From Patiria pectinifera (lineage: Eukaryota > Echinodermata > Asteroidea > Valvatida > Asterinidae), in assembly GCA_029964075.1 (NCBI GenBank), contig CM057142.1:33978392-34042391 (forward strand): a stretch of 64,000 nt of DNA. The letters run 5' to 3'. Both the position numbers and the translations under genes were made by a program. This document shows, piece by piece, positions 26,901-41,900 of this stretch; position 1 is the stretch's first letter; each line of letters starts with the position of its first letter. The notes beneath the pieces are model-generated. The model ran no database searches. It had not been told where the DNA came from and saw only the letters and a program-made list of their open reading frames with translations.

Positions 26901-29900
26901 GTGATCAGCATGGTCTCGCAATATAGCGTACTGTGCTAAGTCGATGGTCTGAATGCTACAAGTTCCGGTTTTGATTCATAAAGGAATTTTACATTTTCAT
27001 TCCCCCCCAAAAAAAGTGATTTCCCCCCCCCCCCCTAAATTGTGTTCAATCAAGTCCTGATGATTGATAAAATGAAATTCACCTTTTTCTTCTTGTTCAT
27101 GGCTCTGGAGGATTTTTTTTTTAAGGGAAGTTACATGTAAGTCCGAGAATCATATTCCGTTACCAACTGACGCATGCCATTATGGTCATTGACGATTTGA
27201 GGGCTAACGATTGCACAATAACAACTCCTAAACAGCCATGGCACCTAAAAGAAAACCCTATTAAAGCCATCACAATGCTTGTAGACATCATTGCAGATCA
27301 AATAAGCCAGTAACTTGAACCAACGTTTCCAAACAATGTCAGGTATTCTGAATGTGGAGGAGAAGTCAGCGTCATTGACGGATATCATCCAGTATATGGA
27401 ACGGATGTACTGTGGCAGGACCTCCGTGGAACTCATGAATCTACCGGTAATACTACATGCATAGCTGCAAATGAAATATTAAGAATACTTAGTAATGAAA
27501 GTAAGGAAAGCCAAGTCAAAAATACGAGTGTACTGCTGAAAATTTGCAATTTCAAATTGATAAACTAAGAACCCCAAGACCTTGTTGCAAAAATGCTAAT
27601 GTAAATTCATAAATGTATGGTATTTTGAACTTTAGGCACATACACATTAAACGATACTCGTTTATGTACCATGATCTTGTACTTAAAATTAATTGAGTTG
27701 GTTACTTTTGGGATAAATGCAAATGATCCTATATGCCTGTAATATGCAAATATTGAGAGATTGTTTTTAATCCAAGTAATGATAGCTCAGTTCATAGAAA
27801 TACGCTTAATATCTTATGTCTAATATCTTCAAATCTTATAAGACGTCTGCTGTAGTAAGAGGAAGTTTGTGAGTTTGAGTCCCAGCTCTTGGATGGCATT
27901 ATATTGTTGTCATAAAGTTACTTGGGTGAAGACCAAAACCTACTGGTAAAATTGGCCCTAACCCTAACCCTGCTGAATCCAACAGGATCCAACTATGTCA
28001 CATACCCGATGGAGCCTGTTGGATTGAGCAGTTAACCCCTTGCGTACATTCCTCATGCAAAATGTTGGATTCAGCAGGCAACTGAACCGCATTATAACGC
28101 ATTGTTGGACTCCATTGGATTCAGCAGACAACTGAAAATGAGGCACAGTGGATTGAACAGGAAAGTCTAGTTGGACTCTGTTGGATTTAGCAGGGTAGTC
28201 CTGAGGAAGTACTAGGGGGTTAGGGATTCATACATTTAGATTTTTGTTTCCTCTTTATCTATTGTTTGTGTCGAAGAAAAGATCAGTTTTCTTTTCTGGT
28301 TCCCATTTTTTGGCAGACGATAGCAGAGCGGGAATGGTGTGCCCAGCGATATGAGGAGTTACATCGATCGGTCCTCTCCAATGAAGCTAAGACAGAACTG
28401 GCTGTTCTCTTGGCTAAGGCTCAGGTGGGAATCCCAAATTCCAAAGTCGCCTGTATTTTTAGTGAGAAATTGACAGTGTGCTTTTTTTGTTTAGTCTTTT
28501 GACTATGTCTGGTGATGTAAGCTAGAGGAATGGGCATTATCAAATCCGGGAGAGACTTGGACATTCTTGAAACATATTTCAAATTGAAGACTATGTAAAG
28601 TTTGAAACTGGGCCATAGCAAGTAACATTTGTGTTCATTTTTTTTTTTTAGATTGTAGAATGACTTAATTGTTTTTTAAAATCAAATAGGGCCTAGAACA
28701 TTCGTTTTTTCAAATTCTTGTTGTGCAATTGTTTTTTTATTTTTATATATGAGACATGGCTTTCCCGTTTCCTTTCCAGGCTCTTGAGAATTTCATGGCC
28801 GTCAAGTTTACCACGGTCAAACGCTACGGAGGGGAAGGTGCGGAGAGTATGATGGGGTTCTTCCAGCAGCTGCTCAGACAAGCAGCTCAGTGTGAGTTCC
28901 ATTCTCAATCCCATTCTGAGAGTATTTATATGCCATTTCCTCCAGTAGAGCGTCTATTTGACATCAAACACTTGTGAGATTGTACAAAAATGCAGCGCAT
29001 CCGGGCACGATGTATAGGATCTACAACGTGTGTAATGACGTATTTTTTTGCGCATTTATTTTGTGTCCTGGCTGGGCCCATCCAGTCAAGGGCAATAAAT
29101 GGGTATTTCGAAGGAAAACATTTCAAGCATTATAGTTTACACATATTCAAAATATTGCTAATTGATGACTGTTATAAACTTAAAATTGTTGACCTCAACT
29201 TTCGTTCAATTGAACGTCCTCTACACCACAATGAGGTATCCTGCATTAGCTAGGGAGTAACTTGCGATGGACTTGCATCTCATCCAGGGGGAATAGAAGT
29301 ATTCTCAGTCGTTTCATGCCAAGGAAACAGGGAATAAACATCGGCCTGATGAGCCATATGGGCTCGGGACAGACTTTACTACTTTACTTACCTAGCTTTT
29401 TTTTGGACCTGTTTTTGTGTGTTGCAGCTGACCTGGAGCAGATGATCCTGTGCATGCCCCATCGGGGCAGGCTGATTCTGCAGGTGGGCCTGCTGCAGCT
29501 GCCTGCCGCACTCGTCTTCAGGAAGATGAGTGGTCTGCCGGAATACCCAGCATCCTCCAAGGACTGCACCGGTGACATCCTCACCCATCTGTGTAAGTCA
29601 CATCCCTATAGGCATCCATGACGAGCTAAGGGAACCAGGGAAACATGTGACACCCAGTGATTCAAATAAATAGCAAAATTTTAAACCCAACTTTCAGGGT
29701 ATTTTCTGAGGGAACTTCCCAATTATCCACTGTGCCTCAGGGTTTCCATGGCCTGGAATAAAAACCTGGAAAAGTCATGGAATTTTATTGATACTTTTCA
29801 GGTCCGGAAAAGTTGTGGAAATTTCTAAATTTGTAAAAATGACAAAAGTCGTGGAAAAGTCAGGGAATTTTGTGAAGACCAATTTGTTTTCAATTTTAAA

Positions 29901-32900
29901 CTTTGTGTATTTGCAATTAGGCATTGTAGATCTTATGTTTATACCTAACAAAATGTGACAAATTTCGCTGATACAAGTATTTGATTTCAATTTTTTTTTT
30001 GGCACCGTGATATCCCCATTAAGAATGTGGTAAAGCACCAAACGTGTTTTACAGTTTGGATCTGCATTTTAATGAACTACGGTAGATCATGGATTTTCAT
30101 AATTTAGTCATGGAAAGTCATGGGAAAAGTCGGGGAATTGTATTGTCCTAATTGTGCGGGAACCCCGTAGCAGTAAACCATGGACATGTCCTAATAGTCC
30201 AGCGGATATGTGAAAAAATTGTGCACTTTTGCATAAAAGTGTGAAACTTGGCACAGATGTTTGTATTCATGCGAGAAAATGTTTTAGATGTGGAGCCATC
30301 GCAAATTTACCCTTTTAGGGGCGTGGCATCCATTTAAAAAAGGGGGGGGCGGGACTTGTAGTGCCCGCAGTGAAAATGGTTTTTCCCACTTGTTACAAAA
30401 GCAGGAAACTTCACAAAGACATAATTATATAGATTAATAGTGTTTTCCAGATTCGGAGCCACCAAAAAAGTACCTTTTTGGGGGCGTGGCAGCCATTAAA
30501 AGAAAAGGGGGGATTAAATTATTATGCCCACTTTGGAAAACATTGTGCCCATATTTCATGAACGAATAAAACGTCCCACAGACGTTTATATTCATGAGAA
30601 AAAAAAATCCAGATGTGGAGCCATCTCGAACACACTCTTTTAGGGGCGTGGCAACCATATAAGAAAAAAAAGGGGGACAGGGTTTTCATTATGCCCACCC
30701 TGGAAATATTGTTCCCACACTCATAGAGAAATTGAACTTTCCACAAACATTGACATTCATGAGAAAAAAAATTCCAGATGTGGAGCCATCTCGAACACAC
30801 CCTTTTAGGGGCGTGGCAACCATATAAGAAAAAAGGGGGGCGGGATTTTCATTTTGCCCACCCTGGAAATATTGTTCCCACACTCATAGAGAAATGGAAC
30901 TTTCCAGAAACATTCACATTCATGGGAAAAAAATTCCAGATGTGGAGCCATCGCGAACACACCCTTTTAGGGGTGTGGCAGCCATATTGAAAAAAAGGGG
31001 GCGGGGTTCTCATTATGCCCAACATGGGAAAAATGTGCCCACATCTCATAAACGAATGAAGCTATTCCCACAGACATTAATACTCACGAGAAAAAAGTCA
31101 CATGTGGAGCCATCGTAAACACACCCTTTTAGGGGCGTGGCAGCCGTAATAAAATGGGGGGGGGTAGTCATGATGCCCCTATAAAAGAAAGTTGTGCCTA
31201 CCTTTCATAAATGTATTAAATTCCACTAGGACAATATATTCATAAAATCTTCTTTTTTTTATAAATGTGAAGCCATCACAAACCTACCCTTTTAGAGGCG
31301 CGGCGTCCATTTTTAAAATGGGGGGGAGGGGGTACTCAATATGCACAACATGGAAAATTTTGACCGCTTTTTATATAATAAAATCCACCCCATATAGCTG
31401 TTTAATGTGTTGGAGTACATGTAGGGCCACCTTTATAGTTGGAAGTTACTGTTGGCAAACCCTTTGTTTTCTTTCACTATGCATTCTTGCCTCATCTATA
31501 TTAACCCAGTTACTGTTAACCTTTCAACTGCAACAATATCTGAATTGGGGTATAAACTGGGGTGCCTCAGTTAGTCCTGGAAAGACTAGTGTTACTTCTC
31601 CAAATACATTGTTTCCCCTGCCTTTTTTTCTGACAGACCAAAAAGGGTTGTGTGGTGGGGGTACACAGATTCATTGAATGTGAAGTCATAGTGGACGTGT
31701 CCACCACTTTGTGAGGCGAGTACATCGTATTGTTACCCAATCTGCTGTCAATGCGGCGCAACGGGTAGGGGGTAGGGGGATTTTACACTCCCCCCCCCCA
31801 AAAAAAAGGATTTCCATGGCCCTTAAATGTTAAATGTTAGAGTTTAGGGCTGCCATTGTGTGCTGTGTATTTGTAATTATGAAATCACTCTGGAATTTAG
31901 ATGTGCATGATAATATAGGTGCAAGTACACACATTGAACCCTATAACACGGGTTAGCCTACCGGTACTTACCCATGCTCTTTAGTGTAAGTCATTGTATT
32001 ACCAAATAATATAGGTTATGGGCCAATCAACATTATAAGAAAGCAACAACAAAATATAAAAATTGCAATTGTGAGCACAGTGAGTAGGCCCCTCACACCT
32101 CTAAAAGGATGAGTTTGCTGTGGCTCTACATATGAATTCGTTTATGAGATGTGGGCAATTTTTTCCATGTTGGGCATAAGAACCCCGCCCCTTTTTTTTC
32201 CAATGTGGCTGCCACGCCCCTAAAAGGGTGTGTTCGCGATGGCTCCACATCTGGAATTGTTTTTCTCATGAATGTCAATGTCTGTGGAAAGTTCCATTTC
32301 TCTATGAGTGTGGGAACAATATCTCCAGGGTGGGCATAATGAAAATCCCGCCCCCCTTTTTTTTTCTTATACGGTTGCCACGCCCCTAAAAGGGTGTGTT
32401 CGAGATGGCTCCACATCTGGATTTTTTTTTCTCATGAATATAAACATCTTTGGGACGTTTTATTTCTCTATGAATGTGGGGACAATATTTCCAGGGTGGG
32501 CATAATGAAAACCCCGCCCCCTTTTTTTTCTTATATGGTTGCCATGCCCCTAAAAGGGTGGGTTCGAGATGGCTCCACATATGGAATTTTTTTTCACACG
32601 AATGTCAATGTTTCTGGAAAGTTCCATTTCTTTCTGAGTGTGGGAACAATATTTCCAGGGTGGGCATAATGAAAACCCCGCCCCCCTTTATTTTCTTATA
32701 TGGTTGCCACGCCCCTAAAAGGGTGTGTTCGAGATGGCTCCACATCTGGAATTCTTTTTCTCAAGAATATAAACGTCTGTGGGACGTTTTATTCGTTCAT
32801 GAAATATGGGCACAATGTTTTCCAAAGTGGGCATAATAATTAAACCCCCCCTTTCTTTTAATGGCTGCCACGCCCCCAAAAAGGTACTTTTGTGGTGGCT

Positions 32901-35900
32901 CCGAATCTGGAAAACACTAATAATCTATATAATTATGTCTTTGTGAAGTTTCCTGCTTTTGTAACAAGTGGGAAAAACCATTTTCACTGCGGGCACGGCA
33001 AGTCCCGCCCCCCCTTTTTTAAATGGATGCCACGCCCCTAAAAGGGTACATTTGCGATGGCTCCACATCTAAAACATTTTCTCTCATGAATATAAACATC
33101 TGTGCCAAGTTTCACGCTTTTATGCAAAAGTGCACAATTCATCGATATTTTGTCACATATCCGCTGGACTATAAGTGCTAAAACTGGCAATTTTGGTACA
33201 GGTACCAACAATTTGTGACTTAAATACAATTTAAGCCTCACATAAAATGATGTATTACATTTATCCTGAATCTTTTAAAATACTGCAGCTACGAAGTGAT
33301 GGTTTTCCACAGATTCCGAGCTGCAGATTTTGTACACAGACTGTGTGAACAAAACATTGCACAGCCTTACACACAAAACACAAGTTTTGAGATTTCAATA
33401 TCAGCCTCCACCAGGGATGTAGTCGAGTCCATCACAAGTCCAGTCTCTAGTAATTCAGGAGTCCATTCACAATTTCATTCACAAGAAACAATGGATGAAC
33501 AATAAAAGAGGCATGCCTTGGTCAAAGCTCATTTGAATAGCTTGCGATCTGAATTGGGACTGGGGGACTTGTGATGGACTTGCAGGGACTTGCAGGAAGT
33601 TGTGATTGACTCGACTACATCCCTGATCTCCACAACTACACCTATCACCCCTATCAACTAAGACGTACCGTTTTCTTACTCTGCATCCAGATCAGTCAGT
33701 AGACCTCAAATACGACGATAGCAAACTACACTTCACCATGATTCCAAACCCTTCCCACCTAGAGGTAAGATTTCAGAGCTCAGGGTGATACCAGTACCGA
33801 CCACTGGAAAGCAAGATTGTAAAACTCCCATCATCCAGACTTCAGCTAGGGTTACTAGCCAGAGCTGCTGGGTCATTATTCCAAATTTACCTTGCAGTAC
33901 GTCTTGGTAATACCTATTCCACAAAATGCCCTTCAAATCTTTAAACAAATGGATTTGATTGACACCATTTGGACTGACTTTTGACACGGAAGTGACTTTC
34001 AAACTTTTCTGTGCATTCTGCCACTAGAAAGGGCAGCTGTACAAATTTCCTTTGCAGACAAAAAGTATGTACATTGTGGTTGTGAAGGATACTAAGTAAC
34101 ATCAGAATATCCAATGGGTACATTTCAATGGGACATTGAGACCAAGGCATTAGAGGCCATTTCTACAATGAGATTTAAGACAAAATCAACAAATGACCCT
34201 CTTAACATCTGTACAAAACTGCCGTTAGGCCAAAAATAAAAAGTCTTCGGTTTCTGGTATGGAGCTTGCCCCAAAAGTGGTGCGGCGACCCTGTTTTTTA
34301 TTTCCCTACTTATTTTTCTTCAAATGTCGGCTGATGTTGCAGATGATGACGCTTCGATCCCCTTAAAACTCTCAAAAATATCCTTCAGGGTGGAGCTTGA
34401 GGTGGCCTCAGTAAGGCAATAAGGCTTGAGAATTCTCACCCACCCAGCGACATCGACATTGTGCCTGTGCTGCCAGGCTGGTCATTAGTCTGCTCCCTTA
34501 CATATTGCGCTAATTAAAAAGTGTTTACAGGTTGCAGATACATGACCATTGCTTCCACACACACGTCTGGCTTCCACACACAATCACAAAAGTACGATTC
34601 TGTGCAAAATATATGGGAGCCCAGAGAGGCAACATAAAGCTTATACTTGATCGTAACCCCATATAAAAACACTTTAAATTGTGCAGCAGCAGGATTCCAG
34701 TCCAACCAGTGAGTTTGGCGGTTTTGAGACATCATCTTACATTGAAAAAAACATCCTTTTAATTTGGCCGATGCGCATGGCTTCGGCGACGCCCGCGCAT
34801 ACCAGAAACCGGAGCCTTTTTTTGTGGCCTTATTGCGTGTACCCCTAATTCATGTTAGGGCTTAGTCAATCGGAATAGTTAATTATTATGTACATTAATT
34901 TGTTATTTTGGTTTTGTTGTATTCCGTCAGGCCAACCTTCCAGTGTGTATGGGCAAGGCGCGCTCACGCCAGCAATCCCTTCATGAGGGGGACTACAGCC
35001 AAGATGAAGGGTCTTCAGTTGGAGACAAAGTCGTGTGTGTTCATGTGCATGGAGATGCTGCTTATGCTGCACAGGTAATGCTGTGAAAACAATGGTTGTC
35101 TTGTGTGATGCAGGATGCATGGCAAAGCTGAGTGTACGTCCTGTATACTTTTTCTTGGAATTGGCTTGGAATTCCACTTTGCTATGTGATGACAATAATT
35201 GTCTCACTCATACCACTTGCTTTGTGCAAACATGTAACACCCCCCCCCCCAATCCCCACTCCCGGCATGGTTACAAATTATACTTTAGCAAGTCAAACAA
35301 TTTTGGTCCAAATGAACAAGTTTCTCCTGTATAGACCTTTATCATGCTGCCACCATTTTAGTCATGTTCCCTGTATCCAGTAACAGTACTGAATGATAAT
35401 ACTTTTTGTGCAAAAAGGAACCACACTCTTTTTCCTTCCAGCCTCGCTTTGGTTACGTTGATTTGAATGGGAAAAAATCAAGATGGCCGCAACATGATTA
35501 TGTTTTATTAACACCCAGATTCCAAGATTATTGCATTGAAATAAAATTAATTTAAATCCAACTGTGTTCAAAACTTGTTTGTTGACAATTTATCTGCATT
35601 GATATGTTATTTTTAAACACTGTCATTTTTGGTGTGCAGGGTATGGCCAATGAGATGCAAGCCCTTGCAGAACTCCCCCATTACAACGTGGGAGGGGCCA
35701 TCCACCTAGTGGTGAACAACCAGCTGGGCTTCACCACTCCAGCAAACCGGGGGCGTTCCTGTACCCACTGCACCGACATCGCCAAACTGAATGGAAACTT
35801 GGTCCTTCATGTGAATGGGGACTACCCAGAGGTAATACCACCTTCAGTAATTCTATGCGTCAGTTGTCACGGTTACAGGTGGATTTTTCTATTTCAGTTG

Positions 35901-38900
35901 TCATTAGACCATCAACTGATACGTTAAGCCCTGCCTGCCAAATGAGGTTTTTGACCAATGAAATTTGTGATTTATGTCTGACAAAAGTCCAACATGGGTG
36001 TACGTGTTCTACATAACCCCTGTGTTCTACATTAACCCCAGTGTTCTAAACAACCCCCGAGGACAGACACACAAAGGGAGAACAACAGATCCTTTCAGTC
36101 CTCGGGAGTTGGGTCTTTTGTTCAAAACGGTCCTCTGTAGTAGGTTTGTGTGCTTAGTCTATGGAAGAGTGTCATATTACAGGGACAAAGGAAAACACAA
36201 AGCATTGTCCTCGGAGTATAGTAAAACAAGAGTGGGTGCACTTATGTATGAAGTGTGCATCTGAACAATGCATTGTGTGGCATTGGAAAGGCACATATGT
36301 TTTTGCCCATGTGCCAGTGTGCATGGGCCCAGTGGATATGTCTGTGAATGTGTCTGTTGTCAAAAGAAAACTGCATTGACTTGTACTGCCACTGTATTTC
36401 AGGTGTCAGTTAAAAGCCCTAGAAGGTTGATGGTCCTCAGCCCAAAAAAGAGGGATTTTATTAGTGAAGTTCTTTGATCTGTAACATTTGAGTGAAACAA
36501 GCAGAAGTTTTCAACTGAAAACTTCAAACAATTAATTTTTTTGGCAGTCAAACCTCCAGTCATTTATAGTGTAATTTTAAATCCAGATTTCAAACTATTA
36601 AAACAACACAGAAGTTAGGGTTCCCGCGGCCTTGAAAAACTTGGAAAAGTCATGGAATTTTGTTTTCAGTCTCCAGGCCTGGAAAAGTCATGGAATTTTG
36701 TTTTCAATCTCCAGGCCTGGAAAAGTCATGGAATTTTGTTTTCAATCTCCAGGCCTGGAAAAGTCATGGAATTTTGTTTTCAATTTCCAAGCCTGGAAAA
36801 GTCATGGAATTTTGTTTTCCATTTCCAACCCTGGAAAAGTCATGGAATTTTGTTTTCAATCTCCAGGCCTGGAAAAGTCATGGAATTTTGTTTTCAATTT
36901 CCAAGGCTGGAAAAGTCATGGAATTTTGTTTTCCATTTCCAACCCTGGAAAAGTCATGGAATTTTTTAGGACCAATTTATTTCAAATCTTAAACTTTGTA
37001 CAGGTATATTCATAATTTAGCATCAGAAATCTGCCTTTAAGCCTTTTGGATTCATTCTCTTTTTTTTTTATACAGGAAGTTGTCAAAGCCAGTCAGTTTG
37101 CCCTGGAGTACCAACAGAAGTTCCGTCGGGACGTCTTTGTGGACCTCCAGTGTTTCCGTCGTTTGGGTCATAACGAGGTGGACGACCCGTCCTTCACGCA
37201 GCCAGCCATGTACAGCATCATCCGGAACAGAACCAGTGTACCTGACCTGTATCTCAAAGAGGTCACGGTAAGCAAAGATCTTGAAATCTAGTGCTTCCAT
37301 CAGTGGATATTTCTGTGAGGTTTCCCACTTTTTGGGGCCAAGTTAATTCAGAGTTGATTCTGAACAGAAGTTTGACTCCTAGGCAGATCCAGAAATCGAT
37401 TCCAAATACAAGCCAGATCAGTTCATTCATTCATTCATTCAATAGACATAGACAATGGACCGATCCAGTAAGCACCCCCCCCCCCCCATGGTGTTCTGAC
37501 CAATCACAGCCGTGGTTTATGTCCGACGTGCGTGCACTAAAGTCCGACATGCGTGCACGCGCGTATGATGCGCGCGGCAGGAACATGCAGCGTGGCATTG
37601 GAGAGGAGCACGTGTTAATTTGCCCACGTGCGCACTGGGCGGAGCTTACTGGATCGGTCCATTGCCTGTGGTCTCCTCAAATTATACACAGTTGGGATCA
37701 CTGGCTCCGCTCCCACCACAGCTCGTCTTTCCAGTGCTGGTGCTTTCAGTTTGATGGTGTCACACACTGACCATTCTCGGATGTTGTCTACCCAACGCAT
37801 CTTTGGCCGGCCCACGGAGCGACGACATCCTTCTGGCATCCCATCCACAACAGCTGCCGCCCTGCCGCCCTGCCGAACCACATGGCCCAACCACGATGCC
37901 TTTCGTCCATCACAGTGCTACTGGTCGCCGATCGTCTCCATCAGGCTTTCATTTATTACATGATCTTTCCACTTCATGTTGAGCAGGTGTCACCATATGG
38001 TTTGGCTGAAACTGTCTAGGCGTTTGATGTCAGATCAGTTGCTCAAACCTACTTTGTAAACCCTTCTTATTACTACTTTAGGAAGCAGGGGAAGTTGATA
38101 AATCGGAGATTGACGCGGCACTAGCCAAGAACCAGGAGGAGATGAGTCAGTGTCTGAAGGCAGCCAAGACCTATGAGCCGGAACCCACCACTCTCAGCCA
38201 GCAATGGAGTGGCTTTGTGGAGGCACCTGCACACATTACATCCTGGGATACAGGTCAGTGGGGGAGGATTGTACTCAAGTCCCAAAGTTTAACCCTCCTA
38301 GTCTTCTGCATTTCACAAGCCTTCAAGTTTTGCAAAACCACTGTTGCCCATAGAGTAAGCACCCACACTTCAAATTCATTTGAATTTGTCTTCTGTATAA
38401 TATGAATAACACTTCAAATCCTGTCACAGGTCATAATCACAAGCAAATCATAAGTCATCACCAGTTATCACAAGTTAATCTAAGTCACCACTAGCCATCA
38501 CTATTCAATCACAAGTCATCGCAAGTCATTGCAAGTTAATCATAAGTCACCACTAGCCATCACTATTCAATCACAAGTAATCACAACTCAATCATATTAG
38601 TACAAGTCAATTGCTAGTCACTACAAGTCAAACAGGCATCACAACAAGCCTTCACAAGTCAATCACAAGTCACCACTAGCCATCACTATCAATCACAAGT
38701 CTTCAAAAATCATCACAAGTCAATCACTAGTCACAACAAGTCAAAGACACATCATCACAAGCCTTCGCAAGTTATCATAAGTCATCACAATACAATCACA
38801 TGCCCATCACTCATTATCACAAGTCAATCATAAGTCATCATCTGCTGTCACAAGTGACAACCAAGTGAACCGAGTCAAGTCGGTTAATTCCACAAGATAA

Positions 38901-41900
38901 TTATATGGTGTAAAACTGTTGAATGACCTGTGCGTTATTCTTTATTTGATAGGTGTTGACGTGGAGTTGCTGCGTTTTGTTGCTGCCAAGTCTGTGGAAC
39001 TGCCAGAAGATTTTGTAAGTTTTTTGGCAAACGGTACCTACATTGCACCTGTTAATTTAGAGTTACAGAAAAGACAACTAAAGAATGAAAAACTAAAGAC
39101 ACTTGAACACTTCTGACACAAAGCAAACATTTCTTTTTTTCAATTTAGTTTTTAGGATTTTACCTTTTCACCAAACAATGCTTTAAGCACCCCGTTCTCA
39201 GTGCTTTCCCAGAGCTAATGAAGAAAAACAGCAATTTGCAGCAATTTGAATCATCTTTACTTTTTATATTTTTATTTACAGACTCCCCATAACCATTTAA
39301 TCAAAACATTCTTGGAGGCACGTCTGAAGAAAGTCATGGACGGGACGGCCATAGATTGGGCCACAGCTGAGGCAATGGCGTTTGGCTCTCTTCTCTATCA
39401 GGGTATGTCATTCAACATTTTCCTGAAAACTTTCTCCAAGCATTGAAATTATTTGTCCCCACAAATTTCCAAACAAAATCAACAATTTTCTAGTGTGTCA
39501 ACAGTGTGTCAAAACCTTTTTTTGCCCACCCCCTTTCAGTGTGTGATTGAGTCATGCCATGGTCGTAGGCCAGATTACTGACACCTTTTTTAGAATGTAT
39601 TTTAAACATAGTTATTCGAGCTGCTGTTCTGACAGTAGGTTTCAATGAGCAATTGAGTGGGCAGGACGTAGGCTGTGGTACCTTCACGCATTCCATGCTA
39701 CTGACACCTTTTATAGAATGTATTTAAAAAAAAATATTCTCCTCTGTTAATCTGAATGTGGGTTTCATGTTGCAACTGGCCAAGATGTGGACTGGGGTAC
39801 CAATACTCATCATCAAGCCATGCTTGTAGACCAGACCAGTGGCACCAACCTTTAATGGAATGGATTTTAATACTAATTCTCATCTGTTGTTCTGACGATA
39901 GGTTTCAATGTGCGATTGAGTGGGCAAGATGTAGGCCGAGGTACCTTCAGTCATCGCCATGCCATGCTCGTAGACCAGACTACTGACAGTGCATATGTAC
40001 CTCTCAACCACATCACTCCTGATCAGAAGGCATTCTTTGAGGTAAATCATGCCTTTTGGTGTGTTTCATGTGCCAGTTTCCTAGCAGGATATTTCATGTT
40101 ATAACACCTCACCCACAGAGTCTGTGTCTTGATTGGCTGAGAGCAAGTCACATGGTATACAAATATTGTGTGGCTCAGCGTGGAATGGGAGGAATATTAT
40201 CGCAAGGTTAAATCTAGACTTTTCCATTTCACGAGGCGAAGCCGAGTGAACTGGAAAAGTCCAGATTTTACCGAGCGATAATATTCCTCCCATTTCACAA
40301 TTTAAAGCCACTCAATATTTGTTTTATATAACTGACATATAGATCCTTGTCATTTGATATATTTGAACTTTTTTTCAATACAAAACTGGAGGAAAATGTA
40401 TTTCTCTCTTCCAAACCACCCTTTCACGAAAATGTTTGAACCCAACGCTGTAGCGCTGGCTCTTTGGAACAATACGCGCTACGCGCAACGCTGAACGCGC
40501 ACACCAGCATGCATTTGCACACAAATACCGCGTCATGATCCTAACTGTTGAATAGTATTTCCCATTCCCCATGGGCGGATAGTACTTTTTGAGCCGCGGC
40601 GTGAAATGGGAGCAATAACGAATGCCACGTGATGTGAGTTCCACCAATCAAATGACAAGGATCTGTATGTCGGTTATATAATACTTTCTATTTTTGCTAT
40701 CTTTCTGTGCACGGCAAGAATTACTATATCGTAGCAACCACAGTACTATACCATTAGCAACCAAAGTACTATACCCATGGCGCGGTATTTGTGGGAAAAT
40801 GCATGCTGGTGTGTGCGTTGAGCATTGTGCGTAGCGCGTATTGTTCCAAAGAGAGCGTGTCACAAAGTTGGGTTCAAACATTTCGTGAAGGGGTGGTTTG
40901 GAAGAGAGAAATACATTTCCCACCAATTTTTGTACTGAAATTGAAGTCTATTTTAACTATGGTCAGATTTAAATAATTAAAAATATTAAAACCAAACAGA
41001 ATCTGTGGGTGAAGTGTTATAAAACAAATATCGACTGCTTATCTCGTGGTGAAGTAAAACTAGCCTCCCTCGCTGATCCATGGAGCATTCTATATGCCCT
41101 CGGCTTTGTCCATGGATCACCTCGGGAGGTTAGTTTTACTACACCATTCGAAGCATTCCATAGTTTCATTTTTGAATGTTTGCAAATGTTGTCCATTACC
41201 TTTCAGGTTGTGAATAGCCCGTTATCTGAGGAAGCCACGTTGGGCTTTGAGTATGGCATGAGCATCGAGAGCCCCAACAATCTCGTCATCTGGGAGGCCC
41301 AGTTTGGGGATTTCTTCAACGGTGCACAGACCATCGTCGATACGTACGTCACGGCAGGAGAAGGTGAGAGAGTTTGGTAGGGATTCAAGATCTGTCAAAG
41401 GGGTGGCTAAGGCATTCAGACAGGGGTGGTTAAGGCATTCAAACAGGGGTGTCGTCGAGTCCATCACAAGTCCCTGCAAGTCCATCCCAAGTCCTCCAGT
41501 CCCAATTCAACTCACAAGCTATTCAAATGAGCTTGGACAAAGGCATTCCTTTGTTATTTTTCATCCACTGTTACTTGTGACTGGACTTGTGAGTGGACTT
41601 GTGTGTGGACTTGTGGTGGACTCAATTACATCCCTGATACAGAGACTAAAAGTCTCTTTAAGCAATAAATCAAGATTCTCAATATTACATATGTTATTTG
41701 AAGAACGGAAATTTGGCTTTTTTTCCCCCAGTAAACATTGTTTAGACATTAGCCACCCATACCAACCCCCCCCCCCCCCCCCCCAAAGAAAAAAAATCTG
41801 CTAGTGGATTCCTTAAGCTGATAATTTAATTGAATCACCTCCTTGACTGGTCATCTTTCCTCCTCGGACGAGGACAGGAAAAGGCCTCAAAATTTCTGAA